A stretch of 64,000 nucleotides of DNA from Medakamo hakoo (lineage: Eukaryota; Chlorophyta; Trebouxiophyceae; Coccomyxaceae), in assembly GCA_026636295.1 (NCBI GenBank), contig CP089464.1, positions 124,001 to 188,000 of the forward strand, read 5' to 3'. Positions within the stretch are counted from its first letter, which is position 1, and every line of letters begins with the position of its first letter. The notes below the pieces were generated by a model. That model was not told the origin of the DNA and did no database searches. It saw nothing but the letters and a program-made list of their open reading frames with translations. A program made the translations under genes and the position numbers. Below are positions 51,115-60,703 of the stretch, in pieces.

Positions 51115-51685
51115 TCACTCGAGCGTCTGCCACATCGAGTCGACAAAGTCCTGGGTGCGGGCGGCCCGCTCCGCGTCCAGGGCGTCGCGCTCAGCGGGGC
51201 CGTCCCGCGGCGGGCCGGGCGGCAGTGGGCCCACGTCCCGCCGCGGGGCCGGCAATTCAGGCAGTTCTGAGCTGTTCCTCCGGCGCCACGGGTTTTCGAC
51301 GTCGGCCACGTCCGGGCAGGGCGGCGAGCCGAGCAAGCCTGGAAGGGGTGGGGGGAGAGTGAGCAGGGGTTGACGGATGGAGAGAGGGGTTTTCCGACAC
51401 GGCCCCGCAAAACCACGCCCACCTCTTCTCTCCTCCTTCTCACGCCGGTGCCAGCCTCTGCCATCCCTAAACCACCCCACCTGTCCAAAACGGCAGGCTG
51501 CTGGCGCCCTCGGACCCGCATCGTTTTATCGGCGGGCGCAGCGTGGCGAGCGAAAGAGAGAAAAGACCCGCTAAAGCGGCGCGCCGAGAGGATGGAGGAG
51601 GCGTGGACGATGCCACGGTGACGGCTCCCTGCCGCCGCCGTGTCGGCGGGCGGGGCAGAGGGCGGGCGAGGGCGCCGGCCGCCAT
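51115..51685 (-). CDS. Small predicted plastid (possibly lumenal) protein
   Basis: Two exons (51685-51481, 51338-51115; phase 1 junction) give 142 residues. The first 30 are Arg/Pro/Ala/Thr-rich without acidic residues (ARPLPRPPTRRRQGAVTV), a transit-peptide composition. A twin-arginine stretch with a short hydrophobic core (SSRRAALAGLFSLSLATL) follows, as in precursors sent to the thylakoid lumen by the Tat route. The mature part has SLPFWTGGLLGSPPCPDV and a charged end (ERAARTQDFVDSMWQTLE). No family recognised. An in-frame ATG at 51730 would add 15 residues; the chosen start gives a better transit peptide. It is divergent from MetRS across 153 bp. Confidence 0.6.
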
Positions 51686-51838
51686 CTCCCTTGTTTTTTT
51701 TTGTGGGGGTGTGAGACACCGAAAACGCATGCGTCTCAGTGGCTAGTTTGTTTCGCGGAGCGCGCTCCGTGGCACGCACAAAAACACACAACCACGGCGG
51801 CCTTCTTGTCCCGCCTGCCCCGCGCGGTCGCGTCCACC

Positions 51839-54049
51839 ATGGTCGCTCCTTTCGCTTCTGCTGCGCGGCCAGGGCGCGCCGTGCGAGGCGGCCGTGTTGT
51901 TGCCGCGGCTGCAGCGCCGTCGTCGCACAGCACCAGCCGCCCGCCCGCTGCCCACGAGCCACAGCAGCTGCGCCCGCTCATCGCCCGCCTGGCACATGGG
52001 GCGTCAGTGCAGCCTCAGCCGAAGCACGGCCTCCGTCGGGCCGGGCGCCACGCCGCAGCGGCCGAGCACGCAGATGCGGCTGCTGCGCCGTCGCCCTCAA
52101 CCCGCCCGCCCGCCGCGCCCGTCCGCGGCAAACCTTACGTCCTGACGACGCCGCTGTACTATGTGAGTTGTTGGGCGGATCCGGCGGGGTGGACGCGATA
52201 AAAAGTGGGGACGTGCTGGATCGCGGGACGTTTTTTGTCTCGCGCCGCCACGACGCCCCCTCCCCGACCACCTCAACACTCCATCCACCGGCTCCCACCT
52301 CACGCCTCCCAGGCCAACGCGGAGCCGCACATGGGTTCCGCCTACACCACCATCGCCGCCGACGCCTTGGCCCGGTACGCCCGCGCCCGCGGCGCCTCCC
52401 CCGTCACCCTGGTCACCGGCACAGACGAGCACGGCGAGAAGATCGCGGCTAGCGCGGCCGCGGGCGGGTCGAGCCCCCAGGCGCACGTCGACCGCCTGGC
52501 GTCCGCGTTTGCGGCGCTGTGGGCCGAGCTGGACATCGCGCCCGACGCCTTCATCCGCACGACGGCGCCGCACCACGAAGCCGTCGTGTCCCACGTCCTC
52601 GAAACCGTGTGGCGCAAGGGCGACGTGTACAAGGCGGCGTACGAAGGCTGGTACTGCGTCGGGTGCGAAGCCTACAAAGACGACGAAGAACTGGTCGGCG
52701 GCGACGACCGGGTCTGCCCCCTCCACGCCAAGCCGTGCGTCCCTCGCTCCGAAGAAAACTATTTCTTCAGGCTGTCCCGGTACCAGGACGACATCTTGCA
52801 GCTCCTGGAAGCGGGGGGAGACGGCGAGCACGACGGCGCGTCGTCCTTCGTCCAGCCGGGCGCGAGGAAGAATGAGGTCCTGGCCTGGGCGCGCGGTGGG
52901 TTGCGCGACTTTTCCATCTCCCGCGCCGCCGTGGAGTGGGGCATTCCGCTGCCGCGCGACCCGTCGCAGACCGTGTACGTCTGGTTTGATGCGTTGTTGG
53001 GGTACGCGTCGGCGCTGCTGCCGGACGGGCTGCCGCCCAAGCCGCCCGGTGACGGACACGACGACGACGGCGGGGCGGCCGCCGCGGCCGCCCTCGCATC
53101 TGCCGGCTGGCCGCCCGCCGTCCACCTGGTCGGCAAGGACATCCTCCGCTTCCACGCCGTGTACTGGCCCGGCATGCTCCTGTCCGCCGGCCTCCCCCTG
53201 CCGGCCTCCGTCTTCGCCCACGGCTTCCTGACCAAGGACGGGCTGAAGATGGGGAAGGCCCTGGGAAACGTGTTGGACCCCGTCGCCCTGACCGCGTCCT
53301 ACGGCCCGGACGCCGTCCGCTTCTTCTTCATGCGGGAGGTGGCCTTCGGCTCCGACGGCGATTTCAGTGCCGTCCGGTTCGTGGACACCGTCAACGCCGC
53401 CCTGGCCAACACGCTCGGCAACCTGGCCGCCCGGTGCGGCGCGCTCGTCCACAAGGGCTGGGCCGGGTGCCTGCCCGCGTCGGCGGCGGCCGTGCCGGAC
53501 GACCACCCGGTGCGCCTGGCTGCCGAGGCGGGTGTGGCGGCCGCGGCGGCCGCCTACGACCGCCTGGCCCTGCACGAAGCGGCGGCGGCCGCCGTCAGCG
53601 TCGCGGCCGCGGGCAACGCGGCCATCGACGCGGCCGCGCCGTGGGCCGCGCTCAAGGACGGGGCGACCGACGCCGACAGGGACGCGGCCGGCCTCGCGCT
53701 CGTGGCCGCGCTGGAAGCCGTCCGCATCTCGGCCGTCCTGCTGTCGCCCATCACGCCCCGGCTGTCGGCCCGGCTGCTGGGCGAGACGCTTGGCCTGGGG
53801 GACGCCTCCGCCGCCGTCGACTGGGACCGGGACACGGCGTGGGGCGGCCTGGGGCCCGCGGGCGGCGCCCTTCCCCTGGCCCCGCCCGCATTTGCGCGGC
53901 TGGAGCTGAGCGCGGAGGACGCGGCGGCGGCCGGGCTGGGCGGCGGCGGCGGCGGGAAGGGCGGGCAGGGCGGCGGCAGCGGGAAGAAGCAGCCCAAGCA
54001 GCAGAAGAAGAAAAAGGCAACGGTGGAGGCGCCCGCGGCAGGGGCGTGA
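51839..54049 (+). CDS. Methionyl-tRNA synthetase, organellar type
   Basis: Two exons (51839-52162, 52313-54049) give 686 residues. About 95 basic and Ala/Pro-rich residues precede the enzyme, consistent with plastid and/or mitochondrial import. The catalytic core starts [33 protein letters not shown]; PHMG is the HIGH-box. TGTDEHGEKIAASA, the zinc-less or altered insertion with CVGCEAYKDDEEL, VYVWFDALLGY, and HGFLTKDGLKMGKALGNVLDP follow. The KMSKS loop reads KMGKA. The enzyme charges tRNA-Met with methionine. The C-terminus ends in a lysine-rich tail (KKQPKQQKKKKAT). Compact bacterial-like length and lack of a C-terminal EMAP domain support an organellar enzyme. Confidence 0.92.
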
Positions 54050-54644
54050 GCGCCTGTGTGAGGTGAGGGGGGGGGCGGGGGAGAGGACTGTTGTGCGCGC
54101 GACTCGTGACACTGAACTGCCGCACCCGCACGGCACGGCACGGGGTCCCCAGGCGGGCGGGAGAGAGAGAGAGGGTGCGAGGACGCGCGCGCCCTCGCCG
54201 AAAAAAAAAAAACCTCCGCTGCTTTCAGACCCACGACGACTGCGGGAGAGGGGTGCGTTTTGAGTTGGCCGCGCGCGCCGCCCGCGCCAGCTCATTCCTG
54301 GGCCAGCACGCGCCCTCTGGCACGCGCAGCAGCCCGGGTCATCTGCAGGGCGGGTGTGCGAGCCCAATTGGCGGCGCGCGGCCCGGGCGCGGCCCGAAAA
54401 ACGAGGCGGGAGAAGCGTCCGTCCGTGGGATGGAGGGGTCTGCCGGCCCCGCGCTTCTTCTCGTCGTCCGCCCCGGCCCGTGGCCATCGCCTCCCCACAC
54501 CTCTCCCGCCTGGGTCGACTTGCCAGAGCGGCCGACTTGTCAATTGACGCAGACAAGCCCTCTCCCCTCTTGCCTCACCCCCTCCCGCCCTCTCCCAACT
54601 CACAGTGGCCGCAACCGCCCCTCTGCGCGCGAGCTAAGCAAAAA
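54050..54644. other. Intergenic, no gene seen
   Basis: This 595-bp gap follows MetRS and precedes the pseudokinase, both plus strand. It contains a GA repeat near 54160-54174 and a 12-base A run near 54201-54213. I found no supported coding exon; it should include the pseudokinase promoter. Confidence 0.4.
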
Positions 54645-56363
54645 ATGACGACCATGGCGCCGCTCCTGGACGCCCTGTCCAACTTCCTCCCCCTGCTGAC
54701 GGTGCTGGCCATGCTGAGCGTGGCCGTGTGGTGGAATGCCCAGCCGGCGAGCTGCGAGGAGGAGGCGGCGGCGGAGGCAGCGCACGTGCCGCCCGCCGTC
54801 GCGCCGGCGGCGAAAGCGGACCAGCAGCAGCAGCCGCGCTCCCCGCTCGCCTCGGACACGCTCCAAGTCGAGGTGTCGGGCCTACTGGCCCGCACGGCGG
54901 ACGGTTGCTGCCTGTTCCGCGGGAGCTGGGACGGCGCGGCGGTGGCCGTGCTCGTGCACCGGGCGCCCGCCGTCGACGGCGGCGGCGGCAACCCGCCGCC
55001 CCTCCCGCCGGCCGTCGCGGCCGCCGCGTCCGGCGCGGCCCACCCCAACCTGGTCCAGCTGTACGCGTACCGCCAGAGCCTGGTGGACGGGCCGGCTGCG
55101 GCGTCCGGCGCGCTGCTGGCGCACGGCGCCCGGGCGCCCGGCGGGGCTGCGGTGTCGCTGCGCACCGCGCTCAGCCTGACGGGCCACAAGCTAGACGAGG
55201 GCGGCGCCCCGGCGCCCGCCCGCCCGGAGGTGGAGACCGTCGCCGTCTTCGAGCTGCCGGAGCGCGGCACGCTGCGGGACGCCATCGACGCGGGCGCCGC
55301 CGCCGCGACGGCGGCGCCCGCCAGGCCGGCGGCCTGCGCGTCGCCCGCCCCGGACGCGGGGCAAGCCCTGCGCGCGGCGACTCTCCTGGAAGTCGCGCGC
55401 GGCCTGGCCCGCCTGCACGCGTCGGGCGTCGCGCACGGCGGCCTGGCCGCCTCGTCCGTGCTCCTCGCCCCCTCGGACGGCGACCGGCGGGCGTGGGGCG
55501 CCAAGCTCGCGCCCTGGCGCGGGGCTGTCAGCGGCGCGGCGGGGCGGGGCGGCGCCGGCGGCGCCGGCGCTGGCGGGCCCGGCCCAGCCCGGCGCAAGGG
55601 CCCGTCGGCGGCGTCCGCTGCGCCGTCCACGTCCGACTCGCCCTACCTGGCGCCGGAGCTGCGCGGCGCGGCGGCGCCGCGCCGCCCGCCGCCGCCCGCC
55701 TCCCCCGCCGCCGACGTGTATGCGTTTGGCGTCCTGGCCTGGGAGGTCCTGGCCGGCGTGGACGCTGCCGTGCGGCCGCCGCCCCCGCCGCCGCGCGGCG
55801 GGTACACGGGCCCCTGGGCGGGCCCGGGCGGCGCGGCGGCCGCGGCGGCGGCGGTGGCGGGCGGCGGGCGCAAAGCGGCGGCCGCGGCGGCCGCGGCGGC
55901 CGCGGCTGCGGCGGCTGACGCCGACGCCGACGACGAAGGCGCGTCCGCCCCCTCCTCCGACGGCGGCGACGACGACTCCGCGTCGGACGAGCGCACGCTG
56001 ACCGCGTCCCTGTCGGCGCCCACGTGGCCGTGCTGCCGGGCCATGCGCGTCCTGGCGGAGCAGTGCCTGGAACGGTCCCCTGGCCGCCGCCCGGCCGCGG
56101 CCGAGCTGGTCCGCTCCCTCTCCGTCCTGGCCGACACCCTGCGCCGGTCGGCGGCCGGCGCGGAAGTCGACTACCTGTTTGCGGCGCTGCACCGCGGCGG
56201 CGGCGGCGGCCTGGCGGGTGCGGAAGACGTGGTCGCCGCGATTGCGGCGGGCGCAGCTGCGCGCGCGGCGCTGCCCGCCGGCAAGGCCGGCGTCGGGGAG
56301 CCGGACGCGCCCGGCCACGCGTCCTGGGTGCTGGGCCCGGTCGGCGGCGTGTCCGCGGCGTGA
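54645..56363 (+). CDS. Membrane-anchored protein pseudokinase
   Basis: Intronless, 572 residues. A single N-terminal membrane segment (LLDALSNFLPLLTVLAMLSVAVWW) is followed by a kinase-like fold. Recognisable pieces are the small lobe GCCLFRGSWDGAAVAVLVH, the hinge-like VAVFELPERGTLRDAI, helix E with LLEVARGLARLHASGVAHGGLAASSVLL, SPYLAPELR, and DVYAFGVLAWEVLAGV, with CLERSPGRRPAAAELV closing the fold. The VAIK lysine is absent (VAVLVH), the catalytic HRD is HGG, and DFG is not recognisable (KLAPWRG). It should thus lack phosphotransfer and act as a scaffold or binding protein, anchored with the domain in the cytosol. Long Ala/Gly/Pro loops interrupt the large lobe. Confidence 0.8.
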   Translation: MTTMAPLLDALSNFLPLLTVLAMLSVAVWWNAQPASCEEEAAAEAAHVPPAVAPAAKADQQQQPRSPLASDTLQVEVSGLLARTADGCCLFRGSWDGAAVAVLVHRAPAVDGGGGNPPPLPPAVAAAASGAAHPNLVQLYAYRQSLVDGPAAASGALLAHGARAPGGAAVSLRTALSLTGHKLDEGGAPAPARPEVETVAVFELPERGTLRDAIDAGAAAATAAPARPAACASPAPDAGQALRAATLLEVARGLARLHASGVAHGGLAASSVLLAPSDGDRRAWGAKLAPWRGAVSGAAGRGGAGGAGAGGPGPARRKGPSAASAAPSTSDSPYLAPELRGAAAPRRPPPPASPAADVYAFGVLAWEVLAGVDAAVRPPPPPPRGGYTGPWAGPGGAAAAAAAVAGGGRKAAAAAAAAAAAAAADADADDEGASAPSSDGGDDDSASDERTLTASLSAPTWPCCRAMRVLAEQCLERSPGRRPAAAELVRSLSVLADTLRRSAAGAEVDYLFAALHRGGGGGLAGAEDVVAAIAAGAAARAALPAGKAGVGEPDAPGHASWVLGPVGGVSAA

Positions 56364-56781
56364 AGAGGCCAAGGCCGCCGGCCGTCTCCTCGGGGCGATG
56401 GGCGGGAGTCCCGCCTCCGCCGTCCTTGCCGTCCACTGTGCCCCCCGTCCCGTCCCAAGGTTGTTGACCCTTGCCTGCGTTGTTTCAATTTCATTGCCTT
56501 TCGATCAACACACTCCCCTTGTGGGTTACTAAATATGGACGACGTGCCCGAAGAGAGTCCTTCTTTTTTTCTTGCGTATACGAAGCCCCGCCCGCCTTTT
56601 TTTCAAGTTCCCCCCTGGACAAGTTTTTTTGTGTGTAGAGTCGGAAAGAGACGTTGACGAAAAAGTTTTTCACACCATCCTCAGACCCGCTCATTTTTTC
56701 TCTCTCCCTCGTGGGTGTGGGTCCTCGGCTCACACACTTCCGGAAGGCTGGCCGTGCCCTCCACCCACTGAACACGCACGC
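56364..56781. other. Intergenic, no gene seen
   Basis: This 418-bp gap is comparatively AT-rich, with a TACTAAATATGG stretch near 56527 and T-runs at 56562, 56599 and 56623. It likely holds the pseudokinase 3' UTR and CTU2 promoter. Nothing coding is supported. Confidence 0.4.
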
Positions 56782-58145
56782 ATGACGACGGACGGCTGCG
56801 GCGGCGGCGGCGGCGTCGGGTGTGGCAGCGGCGAATGCGGCTCGACGACGACGGCTCGGCGCTACGCGGACCCCCCACCCCGCAGAGCGCCCTGCACAGC
56901 CCCGCCCGCCTGCGAAAAGTGCAGGGGCGGCCTGGCGCAGGTACGCGCGTGGAGTGGAATGGAGGGAGTGGGGACATTTTCTGTCCCCGCTCGTCTCAAA
57001 CTCGCTCACTCGCCCCCCCCACCCTCCCACCACTCCCATCTTTTTACTAGGCCCGCGCCGCGTGCGGCCGCGCCCTGTGCGCCACCTGCCTGGCCGCCGC
57101 CCTGCAGTGGCGGGTCGCCCGGGAAGGCCTGCCTTTACTGACAGGCGGCGCAGCCCCCAGCTCACCCCCGCCCCTCGTCATCGTCGGCCTCTCGGGCGGC
57201 CCGGCCTCGCGCGCGCTCTTCTCTCTCCTGACCGCGCTCGCCGCCGCGCCCGCCCACGACCCGTCCCGCCCTCCTCCACCGCCGCGCATGCGGCTGGTGG
57301 GTGTGCACGTGGATGAGGGCGTGTATGGCGAGGGCGAGGACGCCGAGGAGGCACGGGCGGCGGCGGCGGAGGCGTGGGAGGCGGCCGGGCTGCCGGGCGT
57401 CGAGGTCGTCGGCCTGGACGCGGGCCCGCCGACCCGGTGCCGCCTCGCGGCCCTCCTGGCCGCGTCCGGCCCACGCGGCCGGGCCCGCGTGGTCAGAGGG
57501 CTGGTCAAAGCCGCGCTGGTCCGGGCCGCGGCCGCTCACCGCCGGGCTGCGGGCGCGGGCTGCCGGGCGGTCGTGGCATTGGGCACGACCACCACCACGG
57601 CCGCGGCGCGTGCGGTCGCGGCGGCCGCCGCCGGCGCGGGCCTCGAGCTGGCCGCGGAAGCCGCGGCCTTTGATGCCGGACCACCCGGCGCGGACATCCC
57701 GCTCGTCTGCCCGGCGCTCGGCCTCTCAGCCAAGGACGCGGCCCTGCACTGCGGCCTGGGCGGCCTGGGGCTGCCCGCGCTGCGCGCCGCCGCGCGCCCG
57801 ACCCCTCCTCCTTCTCGTGCGGCGACCGCCGAAGCCGCCATCGCCTTTGATTTCGTCGACCGGGCCGTCGGCCGGTCCAGGACGTCGGCCGCGTCCATGG
57901 TGGGCGCGGCGGCCCGGTTCGCTGCGCCAGGGACGGGGCCGGACGCGGCGGGCGCGGCCGCAGCAGGCGCGCGCGCGCCCTGCCCGCTGTGCGCCGCGCC
58001 GCTGGAAGCGGGTGATGCGGGGCAGGAGCGTGCGACCGCGTGCTTCGCTTGCAGGGAGGCGGTGCTTGGGGACGGGGACGCGCGCGGCGTGTGGGCCGCG
58101 GCGCCCGGCGGCGGGGTGTGGGGGGCGGACTGGGTAGGCGTGTAG
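56782..58145 (+). CDS. CTU2: Cytoplasmic tRNA 2-thiolation protein 2 (CTU2/NCS2)
   Basis: Two exons (56782-56940, 57051-58145) give 417 residues. Paired cysteines CEKCRGGLAQ and CGRALCATC near the N-terminus, just across the intron, match the zinc-like knuckle of CTU2. VIVGLSGGPASRALF is the degenerate PP-loop (SGG[PS]xS) of the CTU2 side. VGVHVDEGVY follows, then Ala-rich filler and a second cysteine pair CPLCAAPL near the end. With CTU1 it thiolates wobble uridine 34 of Lys, Glu and Gln tRNAs in the cytosol using sulphur from URM1. CTU2 is the partner subunit. The stop lies 24 bp from the stop of the facing gene. Confidence 0.86.
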
Positions 58146-58169
58146 ACAGGCAGGGCGTCTTGTTTTTTT

Positions 58170-59363
58170 TCAACCTCCACCCTTCACACCCCCTGCCTCC
58201 GCCCGCGCGGCAGCCGCCCACTGCGCCCTCATGAACGCGGCCGAGTTGGAGGCGAGCTCGTCGCTGTCGTCCCACAAATCCCGCCACACGCACAGGGCGT
58301 TGGACAGCGTCGGCGAGACCACGGCGCTGGAAAAGGACTCGAACGTGAGCGGCCCGCTGTAGCCGGACGCGACCAGCGACCGGAAGAAGGGGCCCCACTC
58401 GATCGACCCCGTCCCGAGGAAGCCGCGGTGCGACTCGCCGACGTGCACATAACCGAGGCGGCCGCCCGCTGCCGCCGCGCGCACCGCGGCCGCCGGCCCG
58501 CCCGCCTCTTCAATTTGCGCGTGGTAGGTGTCGAGATGGATGTTGACGTTCGGCGGGGCACCGAGGTCGTCTATGAGATCGTACGCCTGGGCGACGGTGT
58601 TCAGAACGTTTGTCTCATACCTGGAGGGTGTGAAAAAAGGGTGGTGGTGGTGAGGGCCTGGGCCCGCACCCGCCGCGCCGCACCCCTCCCCGCGCCCGCA
58701 CCCGCCTCCCCGCCCCCCGCACCCACGCCCGCCTCACCGGTTGATGACCTCCAGGCCGTAGCCGACGCCCCTGTCCGCGGCGTACGACGTGACCTCCTTC
58801 AGGCCAGCCACCACGTGCGCGCGCTGGTCGGCGCTGAGGCCGTGCGCGTACTTGTGGATCGCCCCGTACGTCACGCCGCACAGGTACGGGTGGGCCGGGC
58901 CGGGCGCGGCGGTGCCGGGGTCGGGCGCGGCCAGGGACGCGACGACGTCGATCGCGTCCCGCAGCAGGGCCACGCCCGCCGCGCGCGCGTCGGCGTCGGA
59001 CGACCCGATGTCCGTCGCGACGCTCAGGCCCAGCGACCCGCACGCGACCATGCCCGCCGCCTGCAGCGCGGCCCGCGTCGCGGGGATGCACCGCCCGACG
59101 TCGGCCGGGACGGACAGGTTGAGCTCCAACAGGCCGAAGCCGGCTGCGGCCGCGCGGGCGGTCACGGCGGGCGCGTCGTCGGCGGACCACTGCCCGACGA
59201 AGGTGAGTTGGTGGACGCCGAGCAGCGGGCAGGGGGCTGGCGAAGGGGTGGAGGCGGGCGACGCCCGGGCGACGGCCGAGGCGGCGGCCGTGCGACCGTG
59301 GGCGTGCCGGCCCGGGTGGGCGCGTGGGCCCGGGCGGAGGGCGGGGCCGGGCGACGCGCGCAT
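58170..59363 (-). CDS. Sugar isomerase/epimerase-like TIM-barrel protein
   Basis: Two exons (59363-58738, 58620-58170; phase 2 junction) give 358 residues. After a 45-residue Arg/Ala/Pro-rich leader, the barrel starts PLLGVHQLTFVGQWS. It has AAAGFGLLELNLSVPADVG, CGSLGLSVATDIGSSD and YGLEVINRYETNVLNT with the metal-binding glutamate. NVNIHLDTYHAQIEE follows with aspartate and histidine, then YVHVGESHRGFLGTGSIEW and GPLTFESFS with the last glutamate. This E-D-H-E arrangement is that of D-tagatose/D-psicose 3-epimerases and related AP-endonuclease-2 superfamily sugar isomerases, which epimerise ketoses with Mn or Co. Plastid or mitochondrial import is possible. Exact sugar unknown. Confidence 0.87.
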
Positions 59364-59565
59364 GCCAGGGAAAAACGAGGCCAAGCAAGGAGGGTGTGAA
59401 CGCCTGGTCACAGCCTGTCTCAGGCCAGCTTGAGACAGGTCACCTAGAGAAGTGGAGTCAAGTGCGGGCAGGCCACTGACCGGGCCGAAAGAGCGCGTGC
59501 ACAAAAAAAGGTCCAGGAGGAGGAGAGAAAAAACAAGCGACTGCACACGCCCCGACCCACCCACG

Positions 59566-60240
59566 CTACCCCCGCACACTCCCCTCTGCCTCCCTCTCAC
59601 CGCTCCCGCGCCCGCGCCCGTTCCCACTCCTTTTGGGCCGACGCCTTCCGCGCCGCGTCCCCGGCCTCCCCACCCTGCGGCGGCCACGCGTCACCGGCGG
59701 CCACGCGTACGTGCCGGGCGGGCACGCCGACTTGGGCAGGCGGAAGAGCGCGTCCAGCGCGCGGACGAGGGCGCCGTCCGTCTCCGGGCAGGCCGCCCGG
59801 CCCGCCTGGACGACGATGGCGGGGCCGTCGGCCGTGCTCGCTTCAAACACGTGGCACACGACGGCCGTGGACGCGGGGCAGGGGGAGGAGGCGCCCGTGC
59901 GGGCGGCGGTCAGGACGGCGGCCCGCCCGCCCGGGTCGCCACCCGCCGGCACGGGCGGCAGGGTCGGACCCGCACCCTCGCCGCCGCCGCCCGTGCCCGT
60001 CACCGCGCACACGACGTCCAGCCCCACGGCCCTCAACTCCTCCGTCAGGCGGGCCGCGACCTCGTCGAAGGAGGCGCCGGCAGGGCCGCCGGTGATGACG
60101 CGGGCGTGCGCGTGCGGCGCGTCAAAGGCGTGGGAGCCGAAGTGGTGCGAGCCTGGGGGGGCGTGGGTGGGCAGCGGGTGGCGTGTGAGGGTGAGGCGCT
60201 TGGCTGTCGTCGCAGGCGCGCGGCCGGGTGGAGTGTGCAT
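59566..60240 (-). CDS. Unrecognised protein with basic tail
   Basis: One open frame of 224 residues. I do not recognise it. The most protein-like part is FDEVAARLTEELRAVGLDVVCAVTGTG, then STAVVCHVFEASTADGPAIVVQAG and GALVRALDALFRLPKSACPPG: alternating strands and helices with three cysteines. The last 45 residues are almost purely Arg/Gly/Pro, and a GTGACG donor-like site stands at the beginning of that tail, so the true C-terminus may be spliced. Similarly CCCCCCAG before GSHHFGSHAFD could be a real acceptor with the first exon further upstream. Boundaries are therefore uncertain at both ends. Confidence 0.45.
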   Translation of the reverse strand: MHTPPGRAPATTAKRLTLTRHPLPTHAPPGSHHFGSHAFDAPHAHARVITGGPAGASFDEVAARLTEELRAVGLDVVCAVTGTGGGGEGAGPTLPPVPAGGDPGGRAAVLTAARTGASSPCPASTAVVCHVFEASTADGPAIVVQAGRAACPETDGALVRALDALFRLPKSACPPGTYAWPPVTRGRRRVGRPGTRRGRRRPKRSGNGRGRGSGEREAEGSVRG

Positions 60241-60703
60241 TGCTGCGCCCCGCACGAGATAGAGAACGCCGCCGACAAGAACAACCCACCCTCCCGTTTA
60301 TCCGCAGCGGGGGCGTTCTGGCTGCCCTCAGCCGCCCGCGATTGAAACCAGCGGATCATTGGCGTCTAGGCAGCGTTTTCGACCGCGGACGGAAAGGAGA
60401 GACGAAGATTTTGTGAGAGCCGGCAACCCACCTCTCTCACAACCCTCCACACACTCTCTCTCTTCTCTCTCCTCCCCGCCCCCAACCCAGAGTGTAAAAA
60501 AAAGGAAAACAGCAGAAACACGCACACGCTCAGAAGCCTGACCAGGCAAGCGGCATGGATGGGAGGCTGGGGCGGCCACAGGGACACAGGCGCCGGGCGC
60601 GGGCGGACGCGAGGACCAAACTCACCCGGCCACGCGCCCGTGGGCGGGCGTGCTCAAGAGCAGCGCGCCGCCGCCCCTCCCACCACCACCACCACCGCCC
60701 GTT
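60241..60703. other. Intergenic, no gene seen
   Basis: This 463-bp gap separates the unrecognised gene from RPL35, both minus strand. A hydrophobic minus-strand stretch at about 60450-60550 lacks an ATG. It holds A-runs near 60497 and TCTC repeats near 60455-60475. Confidence 0.35.

Noticed and set aside
60366-60587. Hydrophobic minus-strand frame that might be a signal-peptide exon for the 59566-60240 gene
   Set aside because: It has no ATG in frame and no donor/acceptor pair that keeps phase with the downstream frame.
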